DNA of 46,497 bases from an uncultured Eubacteriales bacterium (GTDB taxonomy: Bacteria; Bacillota; Clostridia; Oscillospirales; Acutalibacteraceae), in the NCBI GenBank assembly GCA_900540235.1, contig UQEY01000012.1, forward strand, positions 1-46,497, in the 5' to 3' direction. Below are positions 26,021 through 34,547 of the stretch, piece after piece. Within the stretch, counting starts at the first letter, position 1; every line of letters starts with the position of its first letter. The notes under the pieces were generated by a model that saw only the letters and a list, made by a program, of their open reading frames with translations, searched no databases and was not told the origin of the DNA. The translations under genes were made by a program, and so were the position numbers.

Positions 26021-26840
26021 ATTCGTTTTTGTTGTCGCAGTCTGTCGGTTTATCGGTGCAAGGCGGGCAGCCTTGGGTATCAGTCGGGAAGAACTGTTCA
26101 ACCGGGAAATCGATACCCTGGAAAGTTTCGCAAGGGTTTGATGTGTTACAGTTACACTCTCTGTCAGGCACGCAATAATCGTAAGCAGGAATGAGAATTT
26201 GAACATCTCTTTCCATTTGAACTATTGAAAAAAGACCGAGAGTGACAAGAATTGCTTTTGAAGCGCCACAGCTTGGAATAGTATCCTCGATAGAATTAAG
26301 AATTGACTGAGGAAACGAGGAACAAACGGAAATGTTACAGTCGCAACTGTCGCAAATATCGGTCGAAAGCACAACCGGGTCAACCGCCTGAACCTTAGCC
26401 GCCGGATTAGTGTATTGAGGCGCAACCGGACAGTCGGTGGTTTCACTTATCGGATTTGACATAAATACTTTTACATCGCCGTTTGAGCCGAAAAGAATAC
26501 ACTTTTTGTTAAATCTCGCAAAGCCTACCGCTACCTGCGGGGTAGTGCACGGAGCTGAATAAGTGTCAAAGCAAAGCTTGAAGTAGAAAGTTATGTCCAC
26601 GCTGTAAAAACCACGGTTAAACGGTACTTCTTCAACATCAATGCTGACTTCTTCAATATCACAATCTCTCGTTTTTATAGTCACTGCCTCGTCAATAAGT
26701 TTTTGACTTCTTGAAAAAAATGTAACTCTTAAATCTTCAAGGCAATCTTTGCTCACGCAACTGTCAAAAATTCGTTTTGTGTCGATGCAAACAGCCTCAT
26801 TTATGCGTCTTTCACCTGTTTCTAAAATATTATCAGGCAT
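26019..26840 (-). CDS. Cys-rich protein, putative sporulation/spore coat protein
   Basis: This 273-residue protein has no signal peptide or membrane helix. It has over 20 cysteines, including FDSCVSKDCLEDLRVTFF near the N-terminus, DICDSCDCNISVC in the middle and CVPDRECNCNTSNPC near the C-terminus. I do not know a functional name for it. Its N-terminal motif resembles a conserved hypothetical family I recall from spore-forming Clostridia. Its promoter region shows AC-N16-CATAGAATA, close to the mother-cell sigmaK consensus. Together these point to a disulfide-linked spore coat or late-sporulation protein, which is inference. AAAGGAG precedes the start by about 8 nt. A long hairpin lies between its promoter and start codon. 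Confidence 0.6.
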   Translation of the reverse strand: MPDNILETGERRINEAVCIDTKRIFDSCVSKDCLEDLRVTFFSRSQKLIDEAVTIKTRDCDIEEVSIDVEEVPFNRGFYSVDITFYFKLCFDTYSAPCTTPQVAVGFARFNKKCILFGSNGDVKVFMSNPISETTDCPVAPQYTNPAAKVQAVDPVVLSTDICDSCDCNISVCSSFPQSILNSIEDTIPSCGASKAILVTLGLFSIVQMERDVQILIPAYDYCVPDRECNCNTSNPCETFQGIDFPVEQFFPTDTQGCPPCTDKPTDCDNKNE

Positions 26841-26856
26841 AAAAAAACTCCTTTAC

Positions 26857-26887
26857 AGAATATTGAAGATAACTTCAGTAATATTCT
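26857..26887 (-). other. Hairpin overlapping the -10 region of the Cys-rich gene
   Basis: AGAATATT (26857-26864) pairs with AATATTCT (26880-26887), and GAAG-ATAA-CTTC forms the inner stem. On the minus strand it lies between the end of the beta-helix gene and the ribosome site of the Cys-rich gene, and it overlaps the proposed -10 box. It may be an operator or a terminator for the upstream gene, although no T-run follows directly. Confidence 0.5.
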
Positions 26888-26908
26888 ATGAAGGAGTTGA
26901 TTTTTTGT
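26882..26908 (-). promoter_or_regulatory. Possible sigmaK/sigmaE-type sporulation promoter
   Basis: On the minus strand CATAGAATA (26882-26890) matches CATAnnnTA, and an AC (26907-26908) stands 16 bp upstream, as in sigmaK promoters. No good sigma-A promoter is seen in this 80-bp gap. The motif is short and could occur by chance. Confidence 0.4.
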
Positions 26909-26920
26909 TACTGTCAAATT

Positions 26921-28681
26921 TTAAAATGAAGCGTCAACATAATCATTGCCGACAATTACGCTTTGTTCAACTGTTTTGTAAGCGAAAATTCTGTAGTAAT
27001 TTTTTGCATTAACTCTTGCAGATTTATCCTCAAAATTGAGTGAAGAAGCAGGCACGGTTGCAATTTGAGCAAGTGAACCGTTATCAGTCGCACGGTAAAC
27101 CTTATAGCCTGAATTACCGTTAACGCTCAAAAGCCTGACAACCGGCTTACCCTTTTGGCTAAACTCGGTTGAACGAACCGTTACAGTGCCTATATTTTGA
27201 TTATAATTTTGAGAGTTGATACAAATAGGACTTTTGCCCGATTTTTGAATATTGTTGTCATTTCTGATTGTGGCAAAAGAATTTGTTGCAATTCTTATAC
27301 CGTATGACATAACAGACTTGATAACATTTGACGAAATGTCTGTATTTTTACTGTAGGCGAAGCCGTTGTCATATAGTGAAATGCCGTTATTGAAAGTGCC
27401 GTCAATAACATTTGCAGAAATATTATTTTTTTCGCTTGAGCAAACATTAATTGCGTTAATTCCGCCACTTGCAAAAGCGCTGTCATAAAGGTAATTGCCG
27501 GTTATATCGCTTTTATTAACGCCGGTTACGAATATACCCCTTGCCTCACTTGAAAGACAGTTAATTTCATTATTTGAAATCGTGATATTTTGAATTCTGT
27601 AATCACCGCCGGTAACACCGCACTTCTTCGCCGTGGCTGAATCAAGAATGGCGCCGTAAACATAAATTGCGCAGCTTGATGAACCGTTTTTCTCTGTTAT
27701 ATTAAGCGTATTGTCGCTTATAGTTGTTGAGCAGTCGGGGTCAAGAGCGTTTGAAATGCCGCTGTTTGGCTTATACATCCTCTTACTGCCCGAAGAAATA
27801 TTATTAGGCAAATATTCAAATGAAATGCCATAATTCACATCAATAAAAGTGTTGGAACTTATATTACTGTTTTTATAATTGAAACAGCTTATTGCCTTTT
27901 CTTTAATGTTATTAAATTTATTATTAACAATATTGATATTGTCAAAATAACTGCCCGAAACGCCGCTTCTTGTGCCTATTCCGGAGTAAAGGTCGGTAAA
28001 AGTACAACCGCTTATAGTTATATTTTTGTTAGGAGTATCGTCAAAATTCTCATATCCCGGAAAATGAGCACTGTCATGAAGAATATCAAGCTGAATTGCT
28101 TCGCACGAATTTGTTGAGTCCCCACTTCTGACAGTTGATGTGAACATACAATTTGTTACATTCATACCGTCAACGCCTGCTGCCTCAATATGGTGCGCAT
28201 TCTTAACATTGCACACATTGACATTAGCAATATTAACATTGGTGCAATGACCGAAACGCATAGCGCACGAGCCGTTAAAATTCATATTAAAAGTGCCGCC
28301 GTCAACAGTAATATTCCTGTATCCGCCGTAGCCCGAATTCACCTCGTTGAAACCGGCTTTAATAATATTTTGACCCTTTGGCGCAGTTTGCAGCAAGGTT
28401 GCGCCGTCGTCTAAATGAAGCTTTGTGTTGCTGTAAACAAACAAAGTTGCGTCAAGATAATATGCACCCGCAGGAATATTGATTTGATACGGCAAATAAT
28501 CGGTTGCATTGTCCCTCGCTTCATTTAGCGCTTTTTGAATAACGCTTGAAGCACTGTCATAACTAAACTGCTCAGCCGATAAATTTATTTGCTTGTATAC
28601 AGTTTCATCTGCATATGCCGTAACTTGCAACATACAAAAGGCAAAGACAAATGCAGACAACAAAGATATTATTTTTTTCAA
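26921..28681 (-). CDS. Secreted right-handed parallel beta-helix protein
   Basis: A signal peptide ends near residue 24 (TAYA-DE). Residues 30-500 show the repetitive N-x-I/V-x-x-N-x-F pattern of a pectate-lyase-like beta-helix, with many turns such as NITISGCTFTDL, NINIVNNKFNNI and NITISNNEIN. The opening part (AGAYYLDATLFVYSNTKLHLDDGATL) is the usual cap of glycoside hydrolase or epimerase beta-helix proteins. The last 90 residues look like a fibronectin-type domain (GYKVYRATDNGSLAQIATV). A polysaccharide lyase, hydrolase or epimerase role is likely, but I cannot name catalytic residues or the substrate. The start is a TTG with AGAGG 8 nt upstream. It follows the glycosidase gene by 76 bp. 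Confidence 0.8.
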   Translation of the reverse strand: MKKIISLLSAFVFAFCMLQVTAYADETVYKQINLSAEQFSYDSASSVIQKALNEARDNATDYLPYQINIPAGAYYLDATLFVYSNTKLHLDDGATLLQTAPKGQNIIKAGFNEVNSGYGGYRNITVDGGTFNMNFNGSCAMRFGHCTNVNIANVNVCNVKNAHHIEAAGVDGMNVTNCMFTSTVRSGDSTNSCEAIQLDILHDSAHFPGYENFDDTPNKNITISGCTFTDLYSGIGTRSGVSGSYFDNINIVNNKFNNIKEKAISCFNYKNSNISSNTFIDVNYGISFEYLPNNISSGSKRMYKPNSGISNALDPDCSTTISDNTLNITEKNGSSSCAIYVYGAILDSATAKKCGVTGGDYRIQNITISNNEINCLSSEARGIFVTGVNKSDITGNYLYDSAFASGGINAINVCSSEKNNISANVIDGTFNNGISLYDNGFAYSKNTDISSNVIKSVMSYGIRIATNSFATIRNDNNIQKSGKSPICINSQNYNQNIGTVTVRSTEFSQKGKPVVRLLSVNGNSGYKVYRATDNGSLAQIATVPASSLNFEDKSARVNAKNYYRIFAYKTVEQSVIVGNDYVDASF

Positions 28682-28719
28682 TTTTTTGCCTCTTAATTTA
28701 TAGATTGTTTTGTATTTTA

Positions 28720-28755
28720 CAGCGTGGTATCTAAAACGACGCTCCTACAGGCGTT
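28720..28755 (-). repeat. Diverged interspersed repeat, partial copy C
   Basis: On the minus strand the segment reads CGCCTGTAGGAGCGTCG, sharing TGTAGGAGCG-like text with the CGTAGGAGCG core of copies A and B. It lies in the 76-bp gap between the glycosidase and beta-helix genes. It is short, so the assignment is tentative. Confidence 0.35.
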
Positions 28756-28757
28756 AT

Positions 28758-31337
28758 TTATTGTTTTTCTAACTCATTGAGTGAAACACTGCTGATTTTC
28801 GGAGCAAAACTCTCCTGATTGTCAAACTTGGTTTTGCCGCTGTTTGAAAGAGTAATTTTGTTATTGCCGTTTTTTAATTTCACATAAACCGTCACGGTTT
28901 TATATGTGTCAAAACTATATGTATTTCTAGCCCAAACATCCTGCTTTTTGCCATTAACATCAAGAGTAACATACTGCTCGATAAGGTCAACATTATATGC
29001 GTGGTGACCGCCCTCGGCATTGTTTGAATAAGTGAATGTAAGAGCATAAACTCCGCTTTTGTTCGCCTTTATATTTGCCTGCGCTTTGCCCGATTTTGAC
29101 GAAATTGCATCAAGATATTTAATCTTCAAAACGCTGTTTTCACTGCATTTTGCACCGCCCAAAAGCTTAAAATCATCTGCGCTTAATACAATATTTTCAG
29201 CCTTTTCATCATATTTTAAAACTGAAAGAGAGGTTACACTTTTATCTTTGACATCAACATAATTTAGCCCTCTCATAAGGTATATTACACTGCTCTTGTC
29301 AAGAGTAACTTTGTTTTCATTAACAAAAGCGGTTGCCTTTTTGCTTGAAGAAATGTTGTAATACCCGTCATTTTTAACAACGAGCAAAAACGAATTTGTG
29401 CCGTCATTTGTCCTGTCAATATCGTTTAAAACGCTGATTTCCTCCCCTGCACCGTTGTAAGTTACAAGGAGAGAATCAAGCACAAGCGTGCCGATTTTGT
29501 GAGTTACAATCAACTTATGCTCGCCCGCTTTAAGCGTAACGGTTTTAGTAAAGCAGTCTGTATACTCGCTTTTAATCGTATTTGGTACGGTCATATCGCT
29601 TTCATCATCGTCAATTTGCAAAACTGCCGTCGAAAATGTGCGGTCGTTTGGGTTTTGCTTGCCGTTTTCATCATACTCGCCGTCGTTTGCGTTACCGTAA
29701 ATAAAATTAAGGTCATATGTACCGTCTTTCGGTACGGAAAATTCAAGACTTACACCGTCGCCGTCATTTTCAATTCCGCCGACCATACCCTCGTTATCAC
29801 CCGTTGTGGCATAGGCGCTGTCATAAGCGTAAGCTTTTCCCAAAAGGTTTCCTTCTTCAAATTCATAGCGTTTAATATAACCGTCATTTTGATAAGTTTG
29901 AGCCTTTTCATCACCTTTTTCAATCGTTATTTTGTATACATTTGCCTCGTCAAGGTCGTTCATATCAATCAAAAGCTTGTCCTTGTTAAGCGTTTGAGAG
30001 TAAGACTTAACCTCCACGCTTGAAGTAACAACACCCGATATACCCTTATACAAAACTTCTTCGATTTTTATATTTACATTTTGATTGTAAAAAGGAGTTT
30101 TATCAATATTTTTAAGTTTAACAACGGCAGAACCGTCCCTGCCGCCGCAAAGAATTTCTATCTTATTATCACCGTCGTCAACGCTTGCAACGCCCATAAA
30201 GCCTTTTGACGAAAGGTTTGCCTTGCCTTTAAGGAACTTGCCCACATTCGACTTGAACAAGTCCTGATAACTCGACTCAAGCGTTTGACCCTGCATCTCG
30301 GTATACCAGCGATAAAGCCACCAATTAGAATTAGGACTGTTATCGTCCGCCGCAACATCGCAAAGATTGTTTGCAAGTCGCCAATACGCATTGTCGCCGT
30401 AAACCTTGCTGTTTTCAATCTGGGTTACAAATTGAAGCATTTTGCCCGGCTTACCGTTATCCTGCATTTCACCGTATTCGGTAACAATAATCGGCATTTC
30501 ATCAATACCGAGCTTTTTCTCAAGCGATTTAAAAGTTTTTGTATGCTCGCTAAACTGATAAATCGAATTGCCGCCGAGTTCGTGATAAATACAAACATCC
30601 GGCACGCAGTCATTTTCCACGCAGTAGGTGAAAAATTCTTCAATTTCGTTATCATCATAGTCGCAAAAACCCGGACCGCCGATAAGTGCATTTTCATCAA
30701 TCGATTTTACAAGGTCGTAAGTTTTTTTCCACGCTTCAAAAAAGTTTTTGGCACCGACTTTGGTATAACTGCCGTAAACGCCGTACTTGCTGTCGCTTGA
30801 ACTCTTGGTTTCGCCAAACCAAACACCGTTGTCGCACTCGTTATAAATACAGTAAACAACTTTGTCGCTGTAAGGCGTATTTTTAAGATATTCCACGCTT
30901 TGCTTAACTTTAGGAAGATAATCGTTTTCAACAAATTGCTTGCAGTCATATTTATTCTCGCTTCTTAGCTTTTCTATATTTTCCTGCTCGTAGTACCAAG
31001 TTGAATAAATATCCTGAAGATAAACTACATCATAAGTTGTATTTTCAAGCTGAGTGTAAACATGGTCAATATCGCCTATCGGGTGCTGAAGACCGAATGG
31101 CACTTTTTGAGAAACTGTTGAAATATCAACGCTCTCCACCATATTTTTTGACGGAACGCCCACCTCGGCAAGACCGTAAAGATAGCCGGAAGCACCGTTT
31201 GTAACCTCACCCGTTTTGCTTGAAATATCAACGCTCAAACTCGGAGTATAAATAAGCGCAAAGCCACCTGCCGCAACGCCTAAAACTACCGCCACGCATA
31301 CTATTACGCCAATAAATACACTAAAAAACCTTTTCAT
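28758..31337 (-). CDS. Membrane-anchored clan-A glycoside hydrolase with carbohydrate-binding modules
   Basis: This 859-residue protein has a single N-terminal membrane helix (about 5-30) with most of the protein outside. Residues 50-350 look like a TIM-barrel glycosidase of clan A, resembling GH39. The acid/base is proposed as Glu167 in CIYNECDNGVWF and the nucleophile as Glu287 in VTEYGEM, 120 residues apart as usual. Two jelly-roll carbohydrate-binding modules of CBM6/CBM35 type follow, at about 490-640 (KRYEFEEGNLLGKAYAYD) and 715-850. The substrate is not readable. It is 8 bp downstream of the lipid kinase gene, so it probably belongs to the galK operon. GAGGA-type ribosome site quality is poor (AAGGA, about 12 nt away). 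Confidence 0.78.
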   Translation of the reverse strand: MKRFFSVFIGVIVCVAVVLGVAAGGFALIYTPSLSVDISSKTGEVTNGASGYLYGLAEVGVPSKNMVESVDISTVSQKVPFGLQHPIGDIDHVYTQLENTTYDVVYLQDIYSTWYYEQENIEKLRSENKYDCKQFVENDYLPKVKQSVEYLKNTPYSDKVVYCIYNECDNGVWFGETKSSSDSKYGVYGSYTKVGAKNFFEAWKKTYDLVKSIDENALIGGPGFCDYDDNEIEEFFTYCVENDCVPDVCIYHELGGNSIYQFSEHTKTFKSLEKKLGIDEMPIIVTEYGEMQDNGKPGKMLQFVTQIENSKVYGDNAYWRLANNLCDVAADDNSPNSNWWLYRWYTEMQGQTLESSYQDLFKSNVGKFLKGKANLSSKGFMGVASVDDGDNKIEILCGGRDGSAVVKLKNIDKTPFYNQNVNIKIEEVLYKGISGVVTSSVEVKSYSQTLNKDKLLIDMNDLDEANVYKITIEKGDEKAQTYQNDGYIKRYEFEEGNLLGKAYAYDSAYATTGDNEGMVGGIENDGDGVSLEFSVPKDGTYDLNFIYGNANDGEYDENGKQNPNDRTFSTAVLQIDDDESDMTVPNTIKSEYTDCFTKTVTLKAGEHKLIVTHKIGTLVLDSLLVTYNGAGEEISVLNDIDRTNDGTNSFLLVVKNDGYYNISSSKKATAFVNENKVTLDKSSVIYLMRGLNYVDVKDKSVTSLSVLKYDEKAENIVLSADDFKLLGGAKCSENSVLKIKYLDAISSKSGKAQANIKANKSGVYALTFTYSNNAEGGHHAYNVDLIEQYVTLDVNGKKQDVWARNTYSFDTYKTVTVYVKLKNGNNKITLSNSGKTKFDNQESFAPKISSVSLNELEKQ

Positions 31338-31345
31338 AATCAGTA

Positions 31346-32299
31346 TTAGTCCTTAATAAAGCAAAGTTTCAATGATTTTGGTTCAACTTTAAAGTTAACT
31401 TCACTATAATCAAAATTTTCACCGTCACAGTTGCCGAGAAGCGCACCGCCGTCAGTTGACCAAATTCGTCCGCCGACAAGCCTGCCGAAAGTGAAATACT
31501 TTTCAAGTTTATCAACTTTACCTGCACTGTATTTAGGGATAAGAGGAACAGCCCTTGGCAAATTAATAGGATGGCAAAGGGCAAAATCAAGAAGTCCGTC
31601 ATCAATCACCGAATTCGGCGCAGGGCAAAAACCGCCGCCGTAGTAGCTAGCGTTGCAAATTGCAAAAAGAGTATAGTCGCAAGGAGCAATAATCTTTTTG
31701 TAAGGTTTGCCGTCCTCGTCAATACAGTCAAGGTCCATATTGATATGATAAGTCATAGACTGGCACAAAACAGGAAAAACAGCCAAATTATATGCCTGAT
31801 GACCGAGAGCCGGAATTTTGCCTGCAATCTGCCTGCCGATTGTTTCAACCTTAGTGTCAAGGCCGTAACTCATAACATTGATACACTTTTCGCCGTTATA
31901 ATCGATAAGGTCAATAGGCTTAACATCATACTTAATTTTGCCGTTATAAAAGCCGAAAGCCTTAATAACATTTTCAACATTAATCTTTTTTGTGCCGTAA
32001 ACTTTTTTTGCAAAGTCGTTGCCTGTGCCGAGAGGTAAAATAAGCATAGGTGTGTCCGTTGCCGCAAGACCGTTTGCAATCTCGTGCACCGTGCCGTCAC
32101 CGCCGCAGGAAACGATAACGCAGTCTTTGCCGTATTTGTCGGCATAGCTTTTGGATATAAGCTGAGCATCGCCCTGATTATGAGTAGGCTCAATAATCAT
32201 TTCATCGTTTAAAAGACGAAATGTTGATTTAATTCTTGAAAAAATCTTTGCTTTGTCATCATTGCCTGCAATGGGGTTAACAATAAATATGTATTTCAT
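31346..32299 (-). CDS. Diacylglycerol kinase-type lipid kinase (DagK/YegS family)
   Basis: This 317-residue protein has the catalytic motif GGDGT (66-70) with the following VHEIANGL, and the second nucleotide segment PLGTGNDFA (89-97). The C-terminal beta-sandwich domain carries GLLDFALCHP and DGENFD. Members phosphorylate diacylglycerol or related lipids at the membrane face. In Firmicutes this recycles diacylglycerol released by lipoteichoic acid synthesis. GAGGA precedes the start. It sits 22 bp after galK and 8 bp before the glycosidase gene. Confidence 0.9.
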   Translation of the reverse strand: MKYIFIVNPIAGNDDKAKIFSRIKSTFRLLNDEMIIEPTHNQGDAQLISKSYADKYGKDCVIVSCGGDGTVHEIANGLAATDTPMLILPLGTGNDFAKKVYGTKKINVENVIKAFGFYNGKIKYDVKPIDLIDYNGEKCINVMSYGLDTKVETIGRQIAGKIPALGHQAYNLAVFPVLCQSMTYHINMDLDCIDEDGKPYKKIIAPCDYTLFAICNASYYGGGFCPAPNSVIDDGLLDFALCHPINLPRAVPLIPKYSAGKVDKLEKYFTFGRLVGGRIWSTDGGALLGNCDGENFDYSEVNFKVEPKSLKLCFIKD

Positions 32300-32321
32300 T
32301 TGCTTTTCCTCTTAATCAAAA

Positions 32322-33605
32322 TCAATCGATTACTTTTGTACCGCCGCAAGGTCTTACAATAAGAACATGGCAGGAACCGTCACCAAATACCTTATCGATA
32401 GTGTTTTTATATTCGTCAAGCATATCATTTGGCACAAATGCCTGAATAGTGCCTGCAAAACCACCCCCGTGAACTCTCCAAGCACCCTTACCTTTAAGAA
32501 GTTTTTCACTAATGCAAAGAGCGAGAGAAAGCTTTTGCTCTGTCGGAGTTTTTGGAGAATAAACATTTTGGTTATAAAGATACGACGACATTCCCGAATC
32601 GATAATAGCTTCTTTAAAGCCGTCAAAATCGTTATTTTCTAAGCTTGAAACCGCCTTGTCAACTCTTTCGTTTTCGCCAAAAAAATGAAAAGCACGAAGA
32701 AGCGCACGGTCGTTAACCTTTTGCTGAAGCTCAGGCAATGCTGCAAAGAAATCATCGTATTCAACTTCCCTAAGCACATTTTTACCGAGTGCTTTTGCGA
32801 CATCTTCCATCTCACTTCTTACAGCGGCATAGTCGTCTGTAAGGTCACTGTGATTACCGTGAGTATCAACAATGCAAAGACTGTAACCGCTCTTGGCAAA
32901 ATCAAAATCAACCTTTTTAATAACAGGGTTTTTTGTATCTTCAAAGTCGATAGTTACGAAAGTGCCGACGCTTGAAGCCATTTGGTCAAGAAGACCGGAA
33001 GGCTTGCCGAAATAAACATTTTCGCTAAACTGCGACACTTTAGCAACGGTAACGGCGTCAACCTTGCCGTCGTTATAAAGGTGGTTGATAACGGTCGCAA
33101 TAAGAACTTCAAAAGCGGCTGAAGAAGAAAGACCGGAACCGCCCATAACATCACTTGTTGTGCAAGCGTCAAAACCGCCGATATTGTAACCCTGCTCTTT
33201 AAGTCCTGCCGCAACGCCCTTAATCATAGAAGAACTTTTACCGAACTCAGCTTCGTTTGGAGCAAGAGAAGAAATGTCAACATTATTAATATTGTGACCC
33301 TCGCTCTTTTCGTTAATAGTCATATCTTCACGCTTAGCGGCAATAGCAATAGCGTCAAGATTGATTGAAGCCGCAAGAACTTTACCGTTATTGTGGTCGG
33401 TATGGTTGCCGCAAACCTCTGTTCTGCCCGGAGCACTTAAAACGAAAACATCCCTATCGTTTCCGAAAAGGTTGATAAATTCCTTTACTGTTTTGATATA
33501 TCTCGGTTTTTGAGCTGCAACCGCTTCATCTGTTACATAAACTTTTTTAAGTGCACCGTCAAGCTCACCGTTTTCAATTTTTTCAATTAACTGCTGTGGT
33601 TTCAT
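32322..33605 (-). CDS. galK: Galactokinase (GHMP family)
   Basis: This 427-residue kinase converts galactose to galactose 1-phosphate with ATP. The sugar-binding signature is GRTEVCGNHTDHNNG (60-74), where most galactokinases have GRxNLIGEHTDY. The GHMP phosphate loop is GGSGLSSSAAFEV, and the C-terminal motif is HGGGFAGTIQAFVP. A N-terminal stretch of about 55 residues precedes the first signature, longer than in E. coli. The divergent signature (TEVCGN) is shared by a group of clostridial proteins as I recall, so the sugar could differ. AAGGAG precedes the start. No galT or galE lies near; galM is at 5638-6693. Confidence 0.88.
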   Translation of the reverse strand: MKPQQLIEKIENGELDGALKKVYVTDEAVAAQKPRYIKTVKEFINLFGNDRDVFVLSAPGRTEVCGNHTDHNNGKVLAASINLDAIAIAAKREDMTINEKSEGHNINNVDISSLAPNEAEFGKSSSMIKGVAAGLKEQGYNIGGFDACTTSDVMGGSGLSSSAAFEVLIATVINHLYNDGKVDAVTVAKVSQFSENVYFGKPSGLLDQMASSVGTFVTIDFEDTKNPVIKKVDFDFAKSGYSLCIVDTHGNHSDLTDDYAAVRSEMEDVAKALGKNVLREVEYDDFFAALPELQQKVNDRALLRAFHFFGENERVDKAVSSLENNDFDGFKEAIIDSGMSSYLYNQNVYSPKTPTEQKLSLALCISEKLLKGKGAWRVHGGGFAGTIQAFVPNDMLDEYKNTIDKVFGDGSCHVLIVRPCGGTKVID

Positions 33606-33616
33606 TTGAATTCTCC

Positions 33617-34387
33617 TTATAAAACTATTTTGTATTTTTCTTTTTCACTGTAAATCAAAAGTGTTTGATTCATTTGCTTAGATTTGATTCCGTAAAAAAT
33701 ATTAAATATAATTATAGAAATCGCCGTAAAGGCTACAATAATTATCAAAAGAACAAGGAACTGCACCGAAAACGGGTTATAAATTGCAGAACCGATTTTT
33801 GTATATATATATAATCTCGGACCGAAGCCCAAAAGGCTCAAAAGCGAATAATAAACAAAATCGTACCTCATTGAGCCATAGTATTTTGACACCATACCGA
33901 GCGGAATAACCGGCAAAAGCCTTGAGAAAAAGAGAACATAGGGGTTGCCGTTTCCTTTAAACTGTATCCATTCCCTGATGAATTTCATCTTTTTCATATT
34001 AAGAATCATTCCTGTCCAGCCGCCGCCGATAAACTTGCCCTCAAGATATTTTACTATGAAGAAAAATTCCGTAAAAATAAGGTTGATTGCAATAGCTTCG
34101 CCGAGCGGGAACACCATACCCGATATTACGCACAAAAAGCCCATAGGTATCGGAAGCTGGCACTTGGCAATATAAAGCGCAAAAATACATATTATTATTT
34201 CAACATCACTGTCAAGCGTTGCAACCGAATTATCAATCTTGTTAAGATAATTTATCAAAGTGTCAAACCTGACTTCAAGCCTTGCGTGATTATATAAAAC
34301 AATGCTTAAAAAAACAAGAATGGCTGCGGTAACAATAACAGTAATTGCAGATATCAAGTTTGTTTGATGCCTTTTTTGCTGTTTCAA
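33617..34387 (-). CDS. VTT-domain (TVP38/TMEM64, DedA-like) membrane protein
   Basis: The protein is about 256 residues with five to six membrane segments. The VTT core includes FLCVISGMVFPLGEAIAINLIF, the central GNGNPYVLFFSRLLPVIPLGMVSKYYGSM, and a late segment PRLYIYTKIGSAIY. Related proteins are thought to move or scramble lipids, including undecaprenyl phosphate and phosphatidylserine carriers. The start is set at TTG 34387, because GGAG lies 8 nt upstream and the protein then begins MKQQKRHQ; the longer form from a TTG at 34429 lacks a ribosome site. It is the first gene of the VTT-galK-dagK-glycosidase run. I could not find a convincing promoter in front of it. Confidence 0.82.
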   Translation of the reverse strand: MKQQKRHQTNLISAITVIVTAAILVFLSIVLYNHARLEVRFDTLINYLNKIDNSVATLDSDVEIIICIFALYIAKCQLPIPMGFLCVISGMVFPLGEAIAINLIFTEFFFIVKYLEGKFIGGGWTGMILNMKKMKFIREWIQFKGNGNPYVLFFSRLLPVIPLGMVSKYYGSMRYDFVYYSLLSLLGFGPRLYIYTKIGSAIYNPFSVQFLVLLIIIVAFTAISIIIFNIFYGIKSKQMNQTLLIYSEKEKYKIVL

Positions 34388-34435
34388 AAATTCATCTCCG
34401 TGTAATACAGTCTGATTCTGCCTAATCAATCAGCC

Positions 34436-34525
34436 ACGCCGACTGAAAGATTTCAACTCTTACAGTATCAACCCTACGATATTCTTTCTTATTTTTATAT
34501 CATAGAAGTAAACTGTATTCGCCTG
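34436..34525 (+). repeat. Diverged interspersed repeat, copy D
   Basis: It has ACGCCGACT at the left end and CATAGAAGTAAACTGTATTC at the right end, the latter matching the CGTAGAAGCGAACTGTGTTT part of copy B at most positions. The middle is longer and has diverged. It is oriented against the neighbouring minus-strand genes, unlike copies A and B, so it behaves as a mobile or relict repeat rather than a gene leader. Confidence 0.4.
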
Positions 34526-34547
34526 TATTTTCTTATATTAATAAATA

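Noticed and set aside
34430..34547. Terminator for the aromatic operon after pheA
   Set aside because: Only a weak AT-only hairpin without a proper T-run on the minus strand is present; I could not support a terminator.
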